A stretch of 64,000 nt of DNA from an uncultured Collinsella sp. (GCA_934654775.1 CAKUGR010000009.1:45648-109647), one strand, 5' to 3'. Shown: positions 43,098 through 54,762, counted from the stretch's first letter. The notes: a model not told the origin generated them from the letters alone. Program-made: numbers and translations.

Positions 43098-44555
43098 CTA
43101 CAAGTTCATATGAATATAACTAATTAACTCATGCTCCCAATCGGGCATGTGGAACCCTGCGGACTCGAGCTTGGACAGGTCGAGCGCGGAGTGGACCGGG
43201 CGCAGGGCGACGGGGCCTACGGCGCTCGCGTAGTAGTCGGCGGTGCTGACCGGGACCACCTTCTCGCCGTTACCGTTGGCGGCGTCGAAGACGGCGCGGG
43301 CGATGTCGGCCCAGGACTTGACCGCACCCGATCCGGTGCAGTTATAGGTGCCGTAGGGGGCGTGCGCGCCCAGCACGTGGAAGATGGCAGCCGCCATGTC
43401 GCGGGTGAAGGTCAGGCGGCCCAGTTGGTCGTCGACGACCGTGATCTTATCCAGCTTGTCCTCGGAGTCGGCGACGCGGTCCGACAGGCCCTTCATGGTC
43501 TTGACGAAGTTGCGACCTTCGCCGATGACCCAGGAGCTGCGCATGATGTAGTGGCGCGGGCAGCCGGCCACGGCGATGTCTCCGGCGGCCTTGGTCTGGC
43601 CGTAGACGGAAAGCGGGCTGAATGGCTCCTCCTCGGTATGGACCTCCGCGGTGCCGTCGAAGACGTAGTCGCTGGACACGTGGACGAGGGTGATGCCGTG
43701 CTTGGCGCAGGTGCGGGCGAGAAGCGCGGGGCCGGTGGCATTGGCCTTCCAGGCGATCACGCGGTCCTCGGGGGTCTCCGCTTTGTCCACGGCGGTGTAG
43801 GCGCCGCAGTTGATCACGGTGCCGTACAGCGACCAGTCGTACTGCGCGTAGGCGTCCGAGTCGGACATGTCGAAGGTGTCGATGTCGCAGAAGTCGAAGT
43901 CCTTGGCGACGCCGCGCTCCTCCGCCAGCGCGCGGACAGCATGGCCCAGCTGGCCGTTGCAGCCGGTGACGAGCGTCCTCTTGGGCGCCATGGGGACGAC
44001 ATCGGCGAGCATCGGGTGGTTGAGGTCGGCCTCGGACACGGTGGCCTGGTCGAGCGGGATCGGCCACTCGATGGCGAGCTCCGGGTCGGCGAGGTTCACG
44101 AAGGTGTAGGTCTTCTTGAGCTCGAGGGACCAGTGGGCGTCCACCAGGTAGGTGTAGGCGGTGCCGTCCTCCAGGGCCTGGAAGGAGTTGCCCACGCCGC
44201 GCGGGACGTAGATGGCCCTGGACGGGTCGAGCGTGCAGGTGTAGACCTTGCCGAAGGTGGCGCTGCCCTCGCGCAGGTCGACCCAGGCGCCGAAGACCGA
44301 GCCCCGCGCCACGGAGATGAACTTGTCCCAGGGCTCGGCGTGGATGCCGCGGGTGACGCCCCTCTTCTCGTTGTAGGAGACGTTGTTCTGGACGACGCGG
44401 AGGTCGGGGATGCCGAGTCCGGTCATCTTGGCGCGCTGCCAGTTCTCCTTGAACCAGCCGCGCGAGTCGCCGTGGACGGCGAGGTCGACGACCTTGAGGC
44501 CCTCGATGCCGGTCTCGGTGACTGAGAGGTCCTTCTCGAATTCGATTTCTGCCAT
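43098..44555 (-). CDS. rfbCD: fused dTDP-4-dehydrorhamnose 3,5-epimerase/reductase
   Basis: This 485-residue fusion makes the last two steps of dTDP-L-rhamnose. Residues 1 to about 185 are RmlC (cupin; VTRGIHAEPWDKF and YVPRGVGNSF). From about 193 it is RmlD with the NADPH loop GCNGQLGHAV, HVSSDYVFDG and the YGQTK catalytic Tyr-Lys. Such fusions are known in Actinobacteria. It is GC-rich, unlike the genes right after it. The ATG follows AAGGGGAGAG. It is 13 bases downstream of rfbB. Confidence 0.94.
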   Translation of the reverse strand: MAEIEFEKDLSVTETGIEGLKVVDLAVHGDSRGWFKENWQRAKMTGLGIPDLRVVQNNVSYNEKRGVTRGIHAEPWDKFISVARGSVFGAWVDLREGSATFGKVYTCTLDPSRAIYVPRGVGNSFQALEDGTAYTYLVDAHWSLELKKTYTFVNLADPELAIEWPIPLDQATVSEADLNHPMLADVVPMAPKRTLVTGCNGQLGHAVRALAEERGVAKDFDFCDIDTFDMSDSDAYAQYDWSLYGTVINCGAYTAVDKAETPEDRVIAWKANATGPALLARTCAKHGITLVHVSSDYVFDGTAEVHTEEEPFSPLSVYGQTKAAGDIAVAGCPRHYIMRSSWVIGEGRNFVKTMKGLSDRVADSEDKLDKITVVDDQLGRLTFTRDMAAAIFHVLGAHAPYGTYNCTGSGAVKSWADIARAVFDAANGNGEKVVPVSTADYYASAVGPVALRPVHSALDLSKLESAGFHMPDWEHELISYIHMNL

Positions 44556-44568
44556 GTCTCTCCCCTTC

Positions 44569-45609
<1,041 letters not shown>

Positions 45610-46509
45610 CTAGTACTCGCGCGGGCTGTTGACGATCTCGCCGGCGGCGACCTTCTTCAGGTGCTGCCCGTAGACCGACTTACCGTAGGCCTCGGCGGCC
45701 TCCTCGAGCCCGGCGGTCGTGATCCAGCCGTTCTCCCAGGCGATCTCCTCGGGCACGGACACGGGAAGGTCCTGGGAGTGCTCGACGGCGCGGACGAACT
45801 CCGCGGCCTCGTGCAGGCTCTCCATGGTGCCGGTGTCCAGCCAGGCGTAGCCGCGGCCGAGGGTGACCACGGACAGCGTCCCCTCCCCCAGGTACATCTG
45901 GTTGAGCGTGGTGATCTCCAGCTCCCCGCGGGCGGAAGGCTTGACCCCGCGGGCCTTGGCGGCCACGTCGCCCGGGTAGAAGTACAGGCCGGTGACGGCG
46001 TAGGAGCTCTTGGGCTGGGCGGGCTTCTCCTCGATGGAGACGGCCCTCCCCTCCCCGTCGAACTCCACGACGCCGAAGCGCTCGGGGTCGTCGACGTGGT
46101 AGCCGAAGACCGTGGCGCGGCCCGACTCGGCGTTCTGCACGGCGCGCGTCAGGTGGCGCGAGAGGCCGTTGCCGTAGAAGATGTTGTCGCCGAGCACCAG
46201 GGCGCACGGCTCGCCGCCGATGAACTCCTCGCCGATGGTGAAGGCCTGCGCCAGGCCGTCCGGCGAGGGCTGCTCGGCGTAGGAGAGGTTCACGCCGTAG
46301 CGCGAGCCGTCCCCGAGCAGGCGCTCGAAGTTGGGGAGGTCCGTCGGCGTGGAGACGACCAGGATGTCCCTGATGCCCGCCAGCATGAGGGTGGACAGCG
46401 GGTAGTAGATCATGGGCTTGTCGTAGACCGGCAGCAGCTGCTTGGAGGTCACGAGCGTGAGCGGGTACAGGCGCGTGCCGGACCCGCCGGCGAGGATGAT
46501 GCCTTTCAT
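45610..46509 (-). CDS. rfbA: glucose-1-phosphate thymidylyltransferase
   Basis: This 299-residue enzyme makes dTDP-glucose from glucose-1-phosphate and dTTP. Motifs are [35 protein letters not shown] and [11 protein letters not shown]. Length and motifs match RmlA. It is the first of three GC-rich dTDP-rhamnose genes and starts nine bases after the flippase stop. The ATG is preceded by AAGGAGTC. Confidence 0.96.
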   Translation of the reverse strand: MKGIILAGGSGTRLYPLTLVTSKQLLPVYDKPMIYYPLSTLMLAGIRDILVVSTPTDLPNFERLLGDGSRYGVNLSYAEQPSPDGLAQAFTIGEEFIGGEPCALVLGDNIFYGNGLSRHLTRAVQNAESGRATVFGYHVDDPERFGVVEFDGEGRAVSIEEKPAQPKSSYAVTGLYFYPGDVAAKARGVKPSARGELEITTLNQMYLGEGTLSVVTLGRGYAWLDTGTMESLHEAAEFVRAVEHSQDLPVSVPEEIAWENGWITTAGLEEAAEAYGKSVYGQHLKKVAAGEIVNSPREY

Positions 46510-46518
46510 AGTGACTCC

Positions 46519-47940
46519 TTAACTTTTCAAAACATCGTTGAGCTTGAACACCCTGCGTAAAACCGTCTTATTAATGACTAGATAGGTTGAATATACGAAT
46601 AGAAAGATGACAGAGGTCGAAAGAGGAGTAAACAATTGCGCCGTAATTACAAATCCAACACTCAATATGGAACTTACAAATGATAATTTAGTCTGAGAAA
46701 CATTGAGCGTTTTCCCAATTAGCAGTTCTGACAACAAGCATCTGAACGCGAGTGCAATTACAACGCAAAAGAGAACAAATTCAACCGAATTAAGCACATA
46801 AGTACCGAACAGAGTGCACACAAAACTAAAGAGTAGCGTTACTAAATTAACCTCTAGCAGCCATTTTTCTTCACGCAAAACTTTGAAAAACGTCGTACCG
46901 ACAATATCCATCTTCCCCTCAAAAACGCAAATCGGGAATAGGACCGCGAATAGCTGGATGCTTCTCGCATACTGAGGCAGCCACCAATTAAGAACAACCG
47001 TTATGGGACCATAAAGGATATACACCGCTGGAAGCAACAAATCGAGAACGTCTCTCATCAAACAAAAGGCACTCGAACAGCCATGCCGGTCGAGTTGTTT
47101 TAAATTAGGAAACAGCACCATGCTAACTTGCGTCAGGAACGTCAAGAAAAAAGCTGCAATCGAAAGGGAAAAGGAGACAATTGAAAATACCTCAATTCCC
47201 CAGTTCAAATCAACGAAAAACCTAACGACTCCAAGTATCAAGCTGCTCACTATGTTGGCAAACATTAGCTTGATGCCAACGCGGATGCTCTCAATCGACT
47301 CCTTAACACAGGCAGAGTGCGTTAAAACCCCAGCAGACAGAATATCCCTAGCTTTATACAGGCAATAAACCAATCTGAAGTATTTGGCCAGCGTATAAAA
47401 AATAATATAGGGCTCGAACGAATCAGCTCCGAAAACAACCAGAACGATCAGGGCCGCAAAAAAGGCCAGAGCATCGAGCGCTGTTGAAAAAGAAAACAGC
47501 GCAGTTTCATTTACCGCCTGAAATACATACCCCAAATAGAACGAGCAATTATTAGCAAGCAGAATTATGCCAATCCAGACAATAACGAACTGGCGCTGAG
47601 CCTCAAAAGGCCCAAATAAGGCAACGAGTATTACAGCTACGCTGATTACTGCCTGATAAATAATACTGACCAGAAACTGGGAGTTAATTGCCTTTTTATC
47701 AAGCGCATCTCGGGTCTCTCCGCCATGGATGAGATAGACACCGTCATTAATCCCAAAATGAAAGAATCCGACGTAACTAAGATAGAAAACGAACAGTTGC
47801 CAATATCCAAACTCGGCAACACCCAGGACCTTAGGCAAAAGAAGGGTCAGTATGACACTAACGGCTGTGCTTAGACCTTGTGCAAATACTGCATAGAGCA
47901 TATCCCTAGCAATTTTCTTAGCGTTCAAACAAATCCCCAA
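46519..47940 (-). CDS. Wzx-like polysaccharide flippase
   Basis: This 473-residue membrane protein of the MOP superfamily has about 12-14 hydrophobic segments (VSVILTLLLPKVLGVAEFGYWQ is the typical first pair). It would flip an undecaprenyl-linked repeat unit to the outside. It is the first gene of the rfb and glycosyltransferase operon (47940 down to 38903). A Wzy polymerase is not evident. The base use is AT-rich against its GC-rich rfb neighbours. The locus thus holds both a flippase and an ABC exporter. Confidence 0.87.
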   Translation of the reverse strand: MGICLNAKKIARDMLYAVFAQGLSTAVSVILTLLLPKVLGVAEFGYWQLFVFYLSYVGFFHFGINDGVYLIHGGETRDALDKKAINSQFLVSIIYQAVISVAVILVALFGPFEAQRQFVIVWIGIILLANNCSFYLGYVFQAVNETALFSFSTALDALAFFAALIVLVVFGADSFEPYIIFYTLAKYFRLVYCLYKARDILSAGVLTHSACVKESIESIRVGIKLMFANIVSSLILGVVRFFVDLNWGIEVFSIVSFSLSIAAFFLTFLTQVSMVLFPNLKQLDRHGCSSAFCLMRDVLDLLLPAVYILYGPITVVLNWWLPQYARSIQLFAVLFPICVFEGKMDIVGTTFFKVLREEKWLLEVNLVTLLFSFVCTLFGTYVLNSVEFVLFCVVIALAFRCLLSELLIGKTLNVSQTKLSFVSSILSVGFVITAQLFTPLSTSVIFLFVYSTYLVINKTVLRRVFKLNDVLKS

Positions 47941-48281
47941 TTAATAGAAATCAAGTCGTTATACGAATATCAGCTAAGCATATCAAATCATCCAGAATAG
48001 TTTTCTAAATTAGATGAACAACGGAATTGACCTATATTTCGTGATCCCAATCCGTCTCTCAAAGCAAATCACAAACGCCCATAGCTAAACCGCCGCTGTT
48101 GAACGCACCTCAGTTCCATGAGCTTAAGCGACATCGATTTGAATACAATGTCCAGCATACGGAACAGCATGCACCGGTCCAGCAAAAGCGACCTTGAACA
48201 GAATTGGCCAGTACCGCATCGGACCGCAAGCACATCTCTGAAGAATGCCAGCGAGCCCATCGAGGCAGAGTAACTAATATA
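47941..48281. other. 341-base spacer, no recognised feature
   Basis: This lies between the flippase start and the end of the first ChW gene. Short minus-strand frames of about 63 codons cover 48069-48310, but they have no good ribosome site or similarity I recognise. The right part is more GC-rich than the left. No clear terminator for the ChW gene is seen. Confidence 0.5.
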
Positions 48282-51200
48282 CTACCATTTCTCAACCATT
48301 TTAACCTCAATCGCCTCCAGATGAAGGGCCTCTCCAGTTGTACCGGCGCACTCGCCCGATTTAACCCAGTCTAGCCAACCCTTGCCTTGCACATGTGCTC
48401 TATAGACAACATCATAATGCTTGGCGAGATCTCCCGTCAGCTTTATTTCAACCGCCTCGATAGATAGAGACTTCCCTGTTGTGCCGGCAACTTTGCCATT
48501 CATGACCCACTTTTGCCACCCGATATTCTGAACGTGAGCTCGATACAGGATGCTCCCAGAATACCCGAGGTCAGGCTTGCTAATCGTCAACGCCTCAACA
48601 GCAAAGTTTCGGCCAGTTGTGCCAACGGTCATCCCTTCATAAACAGGCGACTGCCAACCAAGGTTTGAAACATGTGCCCTGATTGAAAACGTTTTCTGAA
48701 AAGAAGGTTGACTTGTATCCCCAGGAGCGGGCAAACCCTTTTCAACTAAAACAACCTGATACGCCTCGAGCCTCAAACCGAAACCGGTCGTTCCGGCAAC
48801 CTGGTCATTGCAGGCCCAACCGAGCCACCCCTTATCCTGAACATGGGCTCGATAGTAAACGTCGTAGCGATTTGCCATCTCACCAGTAAGGCGAATTTGA
48901 ATAGCCTGGACGGACTTGCTCTGGCCCGTAGTACCAGAAACTTCCCCCTCTTTCACATAATCCTGCCAGCCATAATCGGAAACATGCGTCCTGTACTCCA
49001 GCGCACCATCGTAGGGAGCATTCTGCAGGTTAAGAGTAATGGCCTCGACAGCTTTTGACTGACCAACGGTACCGGAAGCATTTCCACCCTTGGAGGCCGA
49101 TTGCCAGCCGTCATTCGAAACATGCGAAGTTGCCAAGATGTCAAGAGGACCTCGTGACACTTTGACGACGTCGTAGCCCGACTCGCCCTTCTTGAAATAA
49201 GTTAGAGTGCCACTATTATGCGAATAGATAGCAAGGTCGTAATTTGCCGAAACAAGTATGGAATCCGAAAATTCTACGAGATAGCAGGAGTCACCCTGCT
49301 TGCAAAGGGCTCTGATTGCAGCATCCGTGTCTTCTATAACCGGAGAAGCAAACCAATCCATAATCGAATAATCGATAACGGCACCCGGCTTCAACGCCTC
49401 GGCCTTCGTGGAATTCCAAAGTCCACCAGCAGCATCAGCACTGGCCGAGTTATACGTACTAGACCCATAACCAGAGAGACCGATCTCAGGATTAAAGAAG
49501 AGAATCAGCTCTGCAGCAACGGAAGAATCGACATCGGTAATGCCAAGACGGTCAAGCTGATCTTGCTTTTGGGGATACATGCCCGTCGGTGTGTTTGGGT
49601 GCCCCTTGTAATAATACAAATAGTCATCGCCATAGATAACTTCGGTCAAGTTTGCATAGTCATCGAAATTCTGCTCGTAAGAAACATACGTTCCAAGCAG
49701 CATCATTACCTTTTTGCCCTGTTGAGTCGCCGCATCAAAATAACCATCGTTAAAGTTGTACAGGGTCTTAAACGCTTGGACCGTATCCTCTCCCCTATTC
49801 TGCAGGCTCGCAAGCATGCCCGAAACATTCACCTTCTTAACGTTAGGATCGGATGCGATCTTATTCGCAAAGGCATTATCGTCACCACTCGTAAACAGAT
49901 TAGTTCGAGTCATCCACCACTGAGTGCCAGGCTCAATACTCAGCACGGCATACATAGAATCCCAGTGATCGTGATAATCGCTATACGACTTTGAAACCTC
50001 ACCGGTTTCGTATTCCTTATTCTTGGCAGCGTTCCATAAAGCAATCAACTCCGCTTGCTTAGAATCTGGATTCTTAACGTCGAAGGCCTCGTTGGTAAAG
50101 ACATATGTGGCAGATCCATCGGACAACAGCCGAATGGAGTATTGACCAGCGGGAATCTTATTGGCGTAAATCATCCTATGGATCAACGAGCAGGTAATGT
50201 CATTGATATACAGATTGAACTTTGCCTTGGGGTTGATCTTGTAGAGAGCGGCGACATAATCCGCGAACGCCTGATAGCTCGAGCTAGAAGCATTCTCCTC
50301 ATGAGTCAGATACGGAAGACCATACATCCCGGATGGAAGCGAGTTCCAGTTATAGGCACTAGGACGATCGAGCATCACAATTGACGGAATGGTCGTTCCA
50401 GCAGAAGAGGTGCTGATATCCCAGAAAGATAGCGAATAGAGAACAACGGGGAAAGAAGCACTCAAAGGGGCAAGGTTGTACTCGCTCGCAGAAATGCCAA
50501 TTGACTGATGGTCCTCATGAACAATGTTTCCATTCTTCAAATACTGCAACGTAACGTCAAACGGACCATAATCGCTAAATTCAATTTCACTGGAACTAAA
50601 GCCCAGATCTCCGAGCGCAATCGTGCTGGAAACAGAACGGGCAACCTTCCCTCCATACGACATGGAGCCAGACACCTTTACAGAATCGGCGATACCGAGT
50701 CGTTTTATATCCTTGATCTGCGAAATATTCAGGGTTACCTTAGTCGTCTCCCCAACCTGAGAAAGAGAGCAATTAAAGACATACGGGACATAGGCGCCAG
50801 CGGTATCGCCGGGCGCCGCGTCACCCTTCTTTACAATGACGATCTGTATTGCTTCAACGGCATAAGACCAACCGGTGGTTCCCGCAGTCGACCCATTTGA
50901 GGTCCATCCAAGCCAGCCGAAATTAGAAGCATGAACGCGATAATACAGGTCATAAGAAGCCGCCCTGTCACCCGTCAGCTTGAGCTCGACAGCTTCAATC
51001 TGAAGTCCCTTTCCCGTTGTGCCGGAGACGGCTCCATTAGAAACCCAATCCTGCCAGCCTTCATTTTGAACATGAGAGCGGTATTCGATACCAAGGTCTT
51101 CCGAATTAGGGAGGGAAACCCTGAGCGCTTCAAGCCTACGAGACTGGCCTGTTGTGCCAGAGATCGAGCCATTCGATGTAAACGTCGGCTCCCAACCAAT

Positions 51201-51449
51201 ACCTGAAATGTGAGATTTATAGCTGACGTCCGGGACCGCCTCTTTGGGCTCCACGGTAGCATCAATCGAAGGCGCCGTTTCATCGGCTACAGCAGCAGTT
51301 TGATCCGAGGGGTCGGATTGGGTCTCTGGAACGGATTCATATTCGTTGGAACCAACATTTTGATCTGCCCAACAAGCCAAAGGGCTCAAAAGCAGCATCG
51401 TTATGAAGCAGGAAATCAGAACAATAAATGCTCTAAATTGCCTTTTCAA
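48282..51449 (-). CDS. secreted ChW-repeat protein with GT80 sialyltransferase-like domain
   Basis: This 1055-residue protein starts at a TTG after AGGAGGCG. It has a signal peptide (residues 1 to about 28, ending ACWAD), three ChW repeats (about 75-210), a long unique domain (about 325-765), then six ChW repeats. The unique domain matches the GT80 sialyltransferase pattern: SDGSATY (Asp444), YYKGHP (His617) and YGSSTY (Ser663-Ser664). In Pasteurella PmST1 the matching residues are Asp141, His311 and Ser355-Ser356, with spacings of 170 and 44 against 173 and 46 here. GT80 enzymes use CMP-sialic acid inside cells; a secreted version is unusual. It is the last of five ChW genes in a row. Confidence 0.85.
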   Translation of the reverse strand: MKRQFRAFIVLISCFITMLLLSPLACWADQNVGSNEYESVPETQSDPSDQTAAVADETAPSIDATVEPKEAVPDVSYKSHISGIGWEPTFTSNGSISGTTGQSRRLEALRVSLPNSEDLGIEYRSHVQNEGWQDWVSNGAVSGTTGKGLQIEAVELKLTGDRAASYDLYYRVHASNFGWLGWTSNGSTAGTTGWSYAVEAIQIVIVKKGDAAPGDTAGAYVPYVFNCSLSQVGETTKVTLNISQIKDIKRLGIADSVKVSGSMSYGGKVARSVSSTIALGDLGFSSSEIEFSDYGPFDVTLQYLKNGNIVHEDHQSIGISASEYNLAPLSASFPVVLYSLSFWDISTSSAGTTIPSIVMLDRPSAYNWNSLPSGMYGLPYLTHEENASSSSYQAFADYVAALYKINPKAKFNLYINDITCSLIHRMIYANKIPAGQYSIRLLSDGSATYVFTNEAFDVKNPDSKQAELIALWNAAKNKEYETGEVSKSYSDYHDHWDSMYAVLSIEPGTQWWMTRTNLFTSGDDNAFANKIASDPNVKKVNVSGMLASLQNRGEDTVQAFKTLYNFNDGYFDAATQQGKKVMMLLGTYVSYEQNFDDYANLTEVIYGDDYLYYYKGHPNTPTGMYPQKQDQLDRLGITDVDSSVAAELILFFNPEIGLSGYGSSTYNSASADAAGGLWNSTKAEALKPGAVIDYSIMDWFASPVIEDTDAAIRALCKQGDSCYLVEFSDSILVSANYDLAIYSHNSGTLTYFKKGESGYDVVKVSRGPLDILATSHVSNDGWQSASKGGNASGTVGQSKAVEAITLNLQNAPYDGALEYRTHVSDYGWQDYVKEGEVSGTTGQSKSVQAIQIRLTGEMANRYDVYYRAHVQDKGWLGWACNDQVAGTTGFGLRLEAYQVVLVEKGLPAPGDTSQPSFQKTFSIRAHVSNLGWQSPVYEGMTVGTTGRNFAVEALTISKPDLGYSGSILYRAHVQNIGWQKWVMNGKVAGTTGKSLSIEAVEIKLTGDLAKHYDVVYRAHVQGKGWLDWVKSGECAGTTGEALHLEAIEVKMVEKW

Positions 51450-51558
51450 AAGAATCGCCTCCTAGATAGACAGTCGTCAATAACCATACTATCGGGAGTT
51501 AGCTTCATTAATGCCACCAATTAGGTGAACGAAGAAAAAGGAGCCTAATCCAACGGCA

Positions 51559-51604
51559 AGGGCCCTTTCCTGTTGCGAAGACAACGGCAACAGGAAAGGG
51601 CCCT
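51559..51604 (-). terminator. hairpin after the L,D-transpeptidase gene
   Basis: A perfect 18-bp stem beginning AGGGCCCTTTCCTGTTGC (51559-51576 and 51587-51604) with a ten-base loop lies about 30 bases past the stop. No T run follows. Confidence 0.65.
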
Positions 51605-51634
51605 CTAACAAGCTCTCGCCGCTTGCGGGAATAG

Positions 51635-54600
51635 CTAGTAGATTACAACCTTAGTAGCAAGAGGCACGTTATCCCAAATCCATTTGGCGCGATCGATGGG
51701 CAAACGCACGCAGCCTTGTGAAATATGCATTCCCATTCGGCTATCCATGGGATTAAAGGTTCCTTGGTAATACGGTATTGAATGGAACAGATAGTCCCCG
51801 TAAAACTGCGTGTAGTAGTAGCAGGTATATCCATGTCCAAACGAGTAGCCCTTACCGGTGACAGTATACTCACCCGTAGGCGTTGGGGTGCTAGGGGCGC
51901 CGGTTGAGCAAGTCCAGTATTGTGCGTAACTCCACGACCCTCGCTGTCCACGAAAAACCCCGAGGCGACACGCCTGCCTATCTACCAAGATGAGCCAGCT
52001 TGTGTTGCTCGTGTGGCGATTAGCGCGGCTGAGCATAGCCATCATGTCAATCGGGAGCATCGGCTGTTCAGTATAAGGACGACCAGTAGGACCGGGAGCA
52101 CCGGCACCCTTGGGAACAATCTTCACTTGAACCGACTCGACCCTGTATCCAATCTTAGATGTGCCCGCAGGCCGCCCATTTGAAGCCCAATCGAGCCATC
52201 CAAAGTCTTGGCAATATGCTCGATACCAAACATCAAAGTAGTTCGATAAATCACCGGTCAACCTAATCTTAAGAGCCTCGATACGCTTTGCGCGGCCTAC
52301 CGTGCCAGCGACATCCCCATTGGAAGCCCAGCCTTGCCAGCCCACATCCTGCACATGAGCAGAGTACTCAATACCGCCCGATACGCCACTGGAGACATTC
52401 AACTTCAGTGCCTCAACAGCAAGTGATCTGCCAGTTGTGCCCGCAACACTACCGTTGCCAACGGGATTCATCCAACCAAGTGTGGCAACATGCGCCTGGA
52501 GCGTTAGAGCTGGTTCCGAGATAAACGCGGGCGCAGACGACGCACCAGGATCCCCACCCTTCGCGACAAGCTTAATTTGGACGGCTTCAACCTGGATATT
52601 TAACCCGGTGGTTCCAGCGGAATCGCCGTTTTTGGCCCACCCCAACCAGCCATAACCAGCCGAATGAACTCTATAGTAAATGTCATACTGATTCGCAATC
52701 GAGCCATTTAAACGCAGCTCAAGGGCCTGAATGGCCAGCCCTTGCCCAACTGTTCCAACATAAGCGGCGGAACGCCAATCCTGCCAACCAATATTGGCAA
52801 CATGAGCCCTGGCCTCGATAAACGAATCATCGTCAACGCCAGCCAGCGACACGTTCAAAGCCTGAAGAGAGAGCGATTTTCCAGTCGTACCAGCTTCGCG
52901 CCCATCAAGAACAGATGAAGACCACCCATTGTTAGCCGAATGAGCCTGGTAGATAACATGCGGACCATAAGCGGACGGGTCCGTAACAAACGCTCCGTCC
53001 GTTACGCCGGGAGCACCGCCATCCTTGCTGATGATACGCACTTCAATCGCCTTAAGGAATGAACCTGCCAAAGCCGTTCCTGAATCCGCGCCATTGCACG
53101 CCCAGCCAAGCCATCCTTTTTGAGAGTCAAAGCAGCGGTACCAAATGTCATAGGAGCCAGACAACTCCCCTGTAAGAGTCAACCTAACAGCTTTTAGGGC
53201 ACGCCCGTCATTTTTTGAATTAAGTGCCGCACCATCAGAAACGATATCGCTCCATCCTCCAAATTCAAAACAACCGGAGTAATCAATTGAACCCAGAGTC
53301 TCCTGGTTTTCAAGCGCAAAGGAAATCGATGTCAAAGGTTTAGAACCGCTCTCAGAACCCAGTATTATCGACTTACCCTGCGCAAAGCCCAGACTTGTAC
53401 CGTTCAGACCGAGGGAGATACCGCTCAAAGTATCCGTAACTCCAGCAAAATGGCCCGTGGTGTCGCCAGGAGCAGAACCGCCCTTTTCGACCAATAAGAT
53501 CTGAACACCTTGAATGCCAACACCCTTCGCCGTAGATCCCGCAGGAGCCCCATTCGACGCCCAGCCAAGCCATCCGTCTAATCCAGAAGCATAGACCCGG
53601 TACCAAATGTCATAGGCAGTAGATATCTCACCGTTCAGCTTAAACTGAACGGCCTCAATCGATCGAGACTGACCCGTCGTGCCAATAGTATCTGAAGACC
53701 AGTTTTGCCAACCGATGCCAGAGACATGCGCACGAGAAGAGATAGCACCTCCGTGCCCATACCAAGTAACCCTAGGCGACAACGCCTCGATAGCATTCTT
53801 TGAGCCAACGACACCCGAGGTATTTCCATTCGTAACCGTACTCATCCAACCAACATTGGAGACATGAGATCGATAGGATAAGGTAGGCGGTTCCTGAGCA
53901 TGGTCCCTAAAGGCATCGCCTCGCACTGGCGCATCTTGGGCATTTTTGGGAAGCACCTTAATCTGAACTGCCTCCATCTGGTAAGCATAGCCCTGTGTTC
54001 CGGCAGGCTCGCCATTTGAAGCCCAACCAAGCCAGCCAACATTTGCAGAGTGTACGCGATACCAAATGTCATACGATTCAGAAAGACCGCCCGACAAAGA
54101 TAGCTTGATGGCCTCGATGGCTCGCGACTGTCCAACTGTTCCAGAAGTCTGCCCGTTGCCCACCGGTTGAGACTCCCAGCCGATCCCGGAAATGTGTGAT
54201 TGGACCGAAATGCAGTCATTCTCCAAAGGGCTGCCATCCTGTGAAAGCAGATTGATCTTGAGGGCTTCGACGCGCTTAGCACGACCTGTAGTGCCAGCTG
54301 TCATTCCGTTTGAAACGGGAGCTTGCCAGCCAATATCCTGGACATGAGTCTGGTATGAAACAGAGCCAAATACAGCGGATACATCATTTTCTGGTTTCGC
54401 CGAATCTTTTACATTAGAGGTAGACTCGCTAGAAACGGATGAGAGGGGATCATCGTCTAACACAGTCGGCTGCTCGACTTCAACCCCCTGTTGATCGTCA
54501 TTTAAGACGGGCCCCTCGTCTTTCGAGCCGCTGGCAACACCGTCGGAATAATCAGTAGCTTCCGGCAGTACCTCTAAAGAATCAGCCCAGACAGAAAGAG

Positions 54601-54670
54601 GCGTCAGAAGACACTGAAGGATCAGTAATAGCGTCATTGCCGTTGCTAGCAGTCGTTGCGTCTTTTTCAT
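51635..54670 (-). CDS. secreted ChW-repeat protein with L,D-transpeptidase domain
   Basis: This 1011-residue protein has a signal peptide (MKKTQRLLATAM to SVWADS), an acidic linker, about 14 ChW repeats in sets of three, and a C-terminal YkuD L,D-transpeptidase (about 885-1011). The YkuD motif appears as HSIPYY, then GMHISQGCVRL with catalytic Cys, and TPTPTGEYTVTGKG before it. YkuD enzymes crosslink peptidoglycan or attach proteins to it. One middle set (residues about 415-560) is more divergent. The ATG has GGGGGAG upstream. Confidence 0.92.
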   Translation of the reverse strand: MKKTQRLLATAMTLLLILQCLLTPLSVWADSLEVLPEATDYSDGVASGSKDEGPVLNDDQQGVEVEQPTVLDDDPLSSVSSESTSNVKDSAKPENDVSAVFGSVSYQTHVQDIGWQAPVSNGMTAGTTGRAKRVEALKINLLSQDGSPLENDCISVQSHISGIGWESQPVGNGQTSGTVGQSRAIEAIKLSLSGGLSESYDIWYRVHSANVGWLGWASNGEPAGTQGYAYQMEAVQIKVLPKNAQDAPVRGDAFRDHAQEPPTLSYRSHVSNVGWMSTVTNGNTSGVVGSKNAIEALSPRVTWYGHGGAISSRAHVSGIGWQNWSSDTIGTTGQSRSIEAVQFKLNGEISTAYDIWYRVYASGLDGWLGWASNGAPAGSTAKGVGIQGVQILLVEKGGSAPGDTTGHFAGVTDTLSGISLGLNGTSLGFAQGKSIILGSESGSKPLTSISFALENQETLGSIDYSGCFEFGGWSDIVSDGAALNSKNDGRALKAVRLTLTGELSGSYDIWYRCFDSQKGWLGWACNGADSGTALAGSFLKAIEVRIISKDGGAPGVTDGAFVTDPSAYGPHVIYQAHSANNGWSSSVLDGREAGTTGKSLSLQALNVSLAGVDDDSFIEARAHVANIGWQDWRSAAYVGTVGQGLAIQALELRLNGSIANQYDIYYRVHSAGYGWLGWAKNGDSAGTTGLNIQVEAVQIKLVAKGGDPGASSAPAFISEPALTLQAHVATLGWMNPVGNGSVAGTTGRSLAVEALKLNVSSGVSGGIEYSAHVQDVGWQGWASNGDVAGTVGRAKRIEALKIRLTGDLSNYFDVWYRAYCQDFGWLDWASNGRPAGTSKIGYRVESVQVKIVPKGAGAPGPTGRPYTEQPMLPIDMMAMLSRANRHTSNTSWLILVDRQACRLGVFRGQRGSWSYAQYWTCSTGAPSTPTPTGEYTVTGKGYSFGHGYTCYYYTQFYGDYLFHSIPYYQGTFNPMDSRMGMHISQGCVRLPIDRAKWIWDNVPLATKVVIY

Positions 54671-54762
54671 TCAACTCCCCCATCAATCGACTATCGTTAG
54701 CATCATTATTTATCGTTTCGCCAATTGCTTAAATATCGAAAACGTGAATGGCACATAAATAG

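Noticed and set aside
48069..48310. Short minus-strand frames of 63-66 codons
   Set aside because: Two overlapping frames with no ribosome site, and a weak resemblance to a sugar transferase that did not hold up on closer reading.
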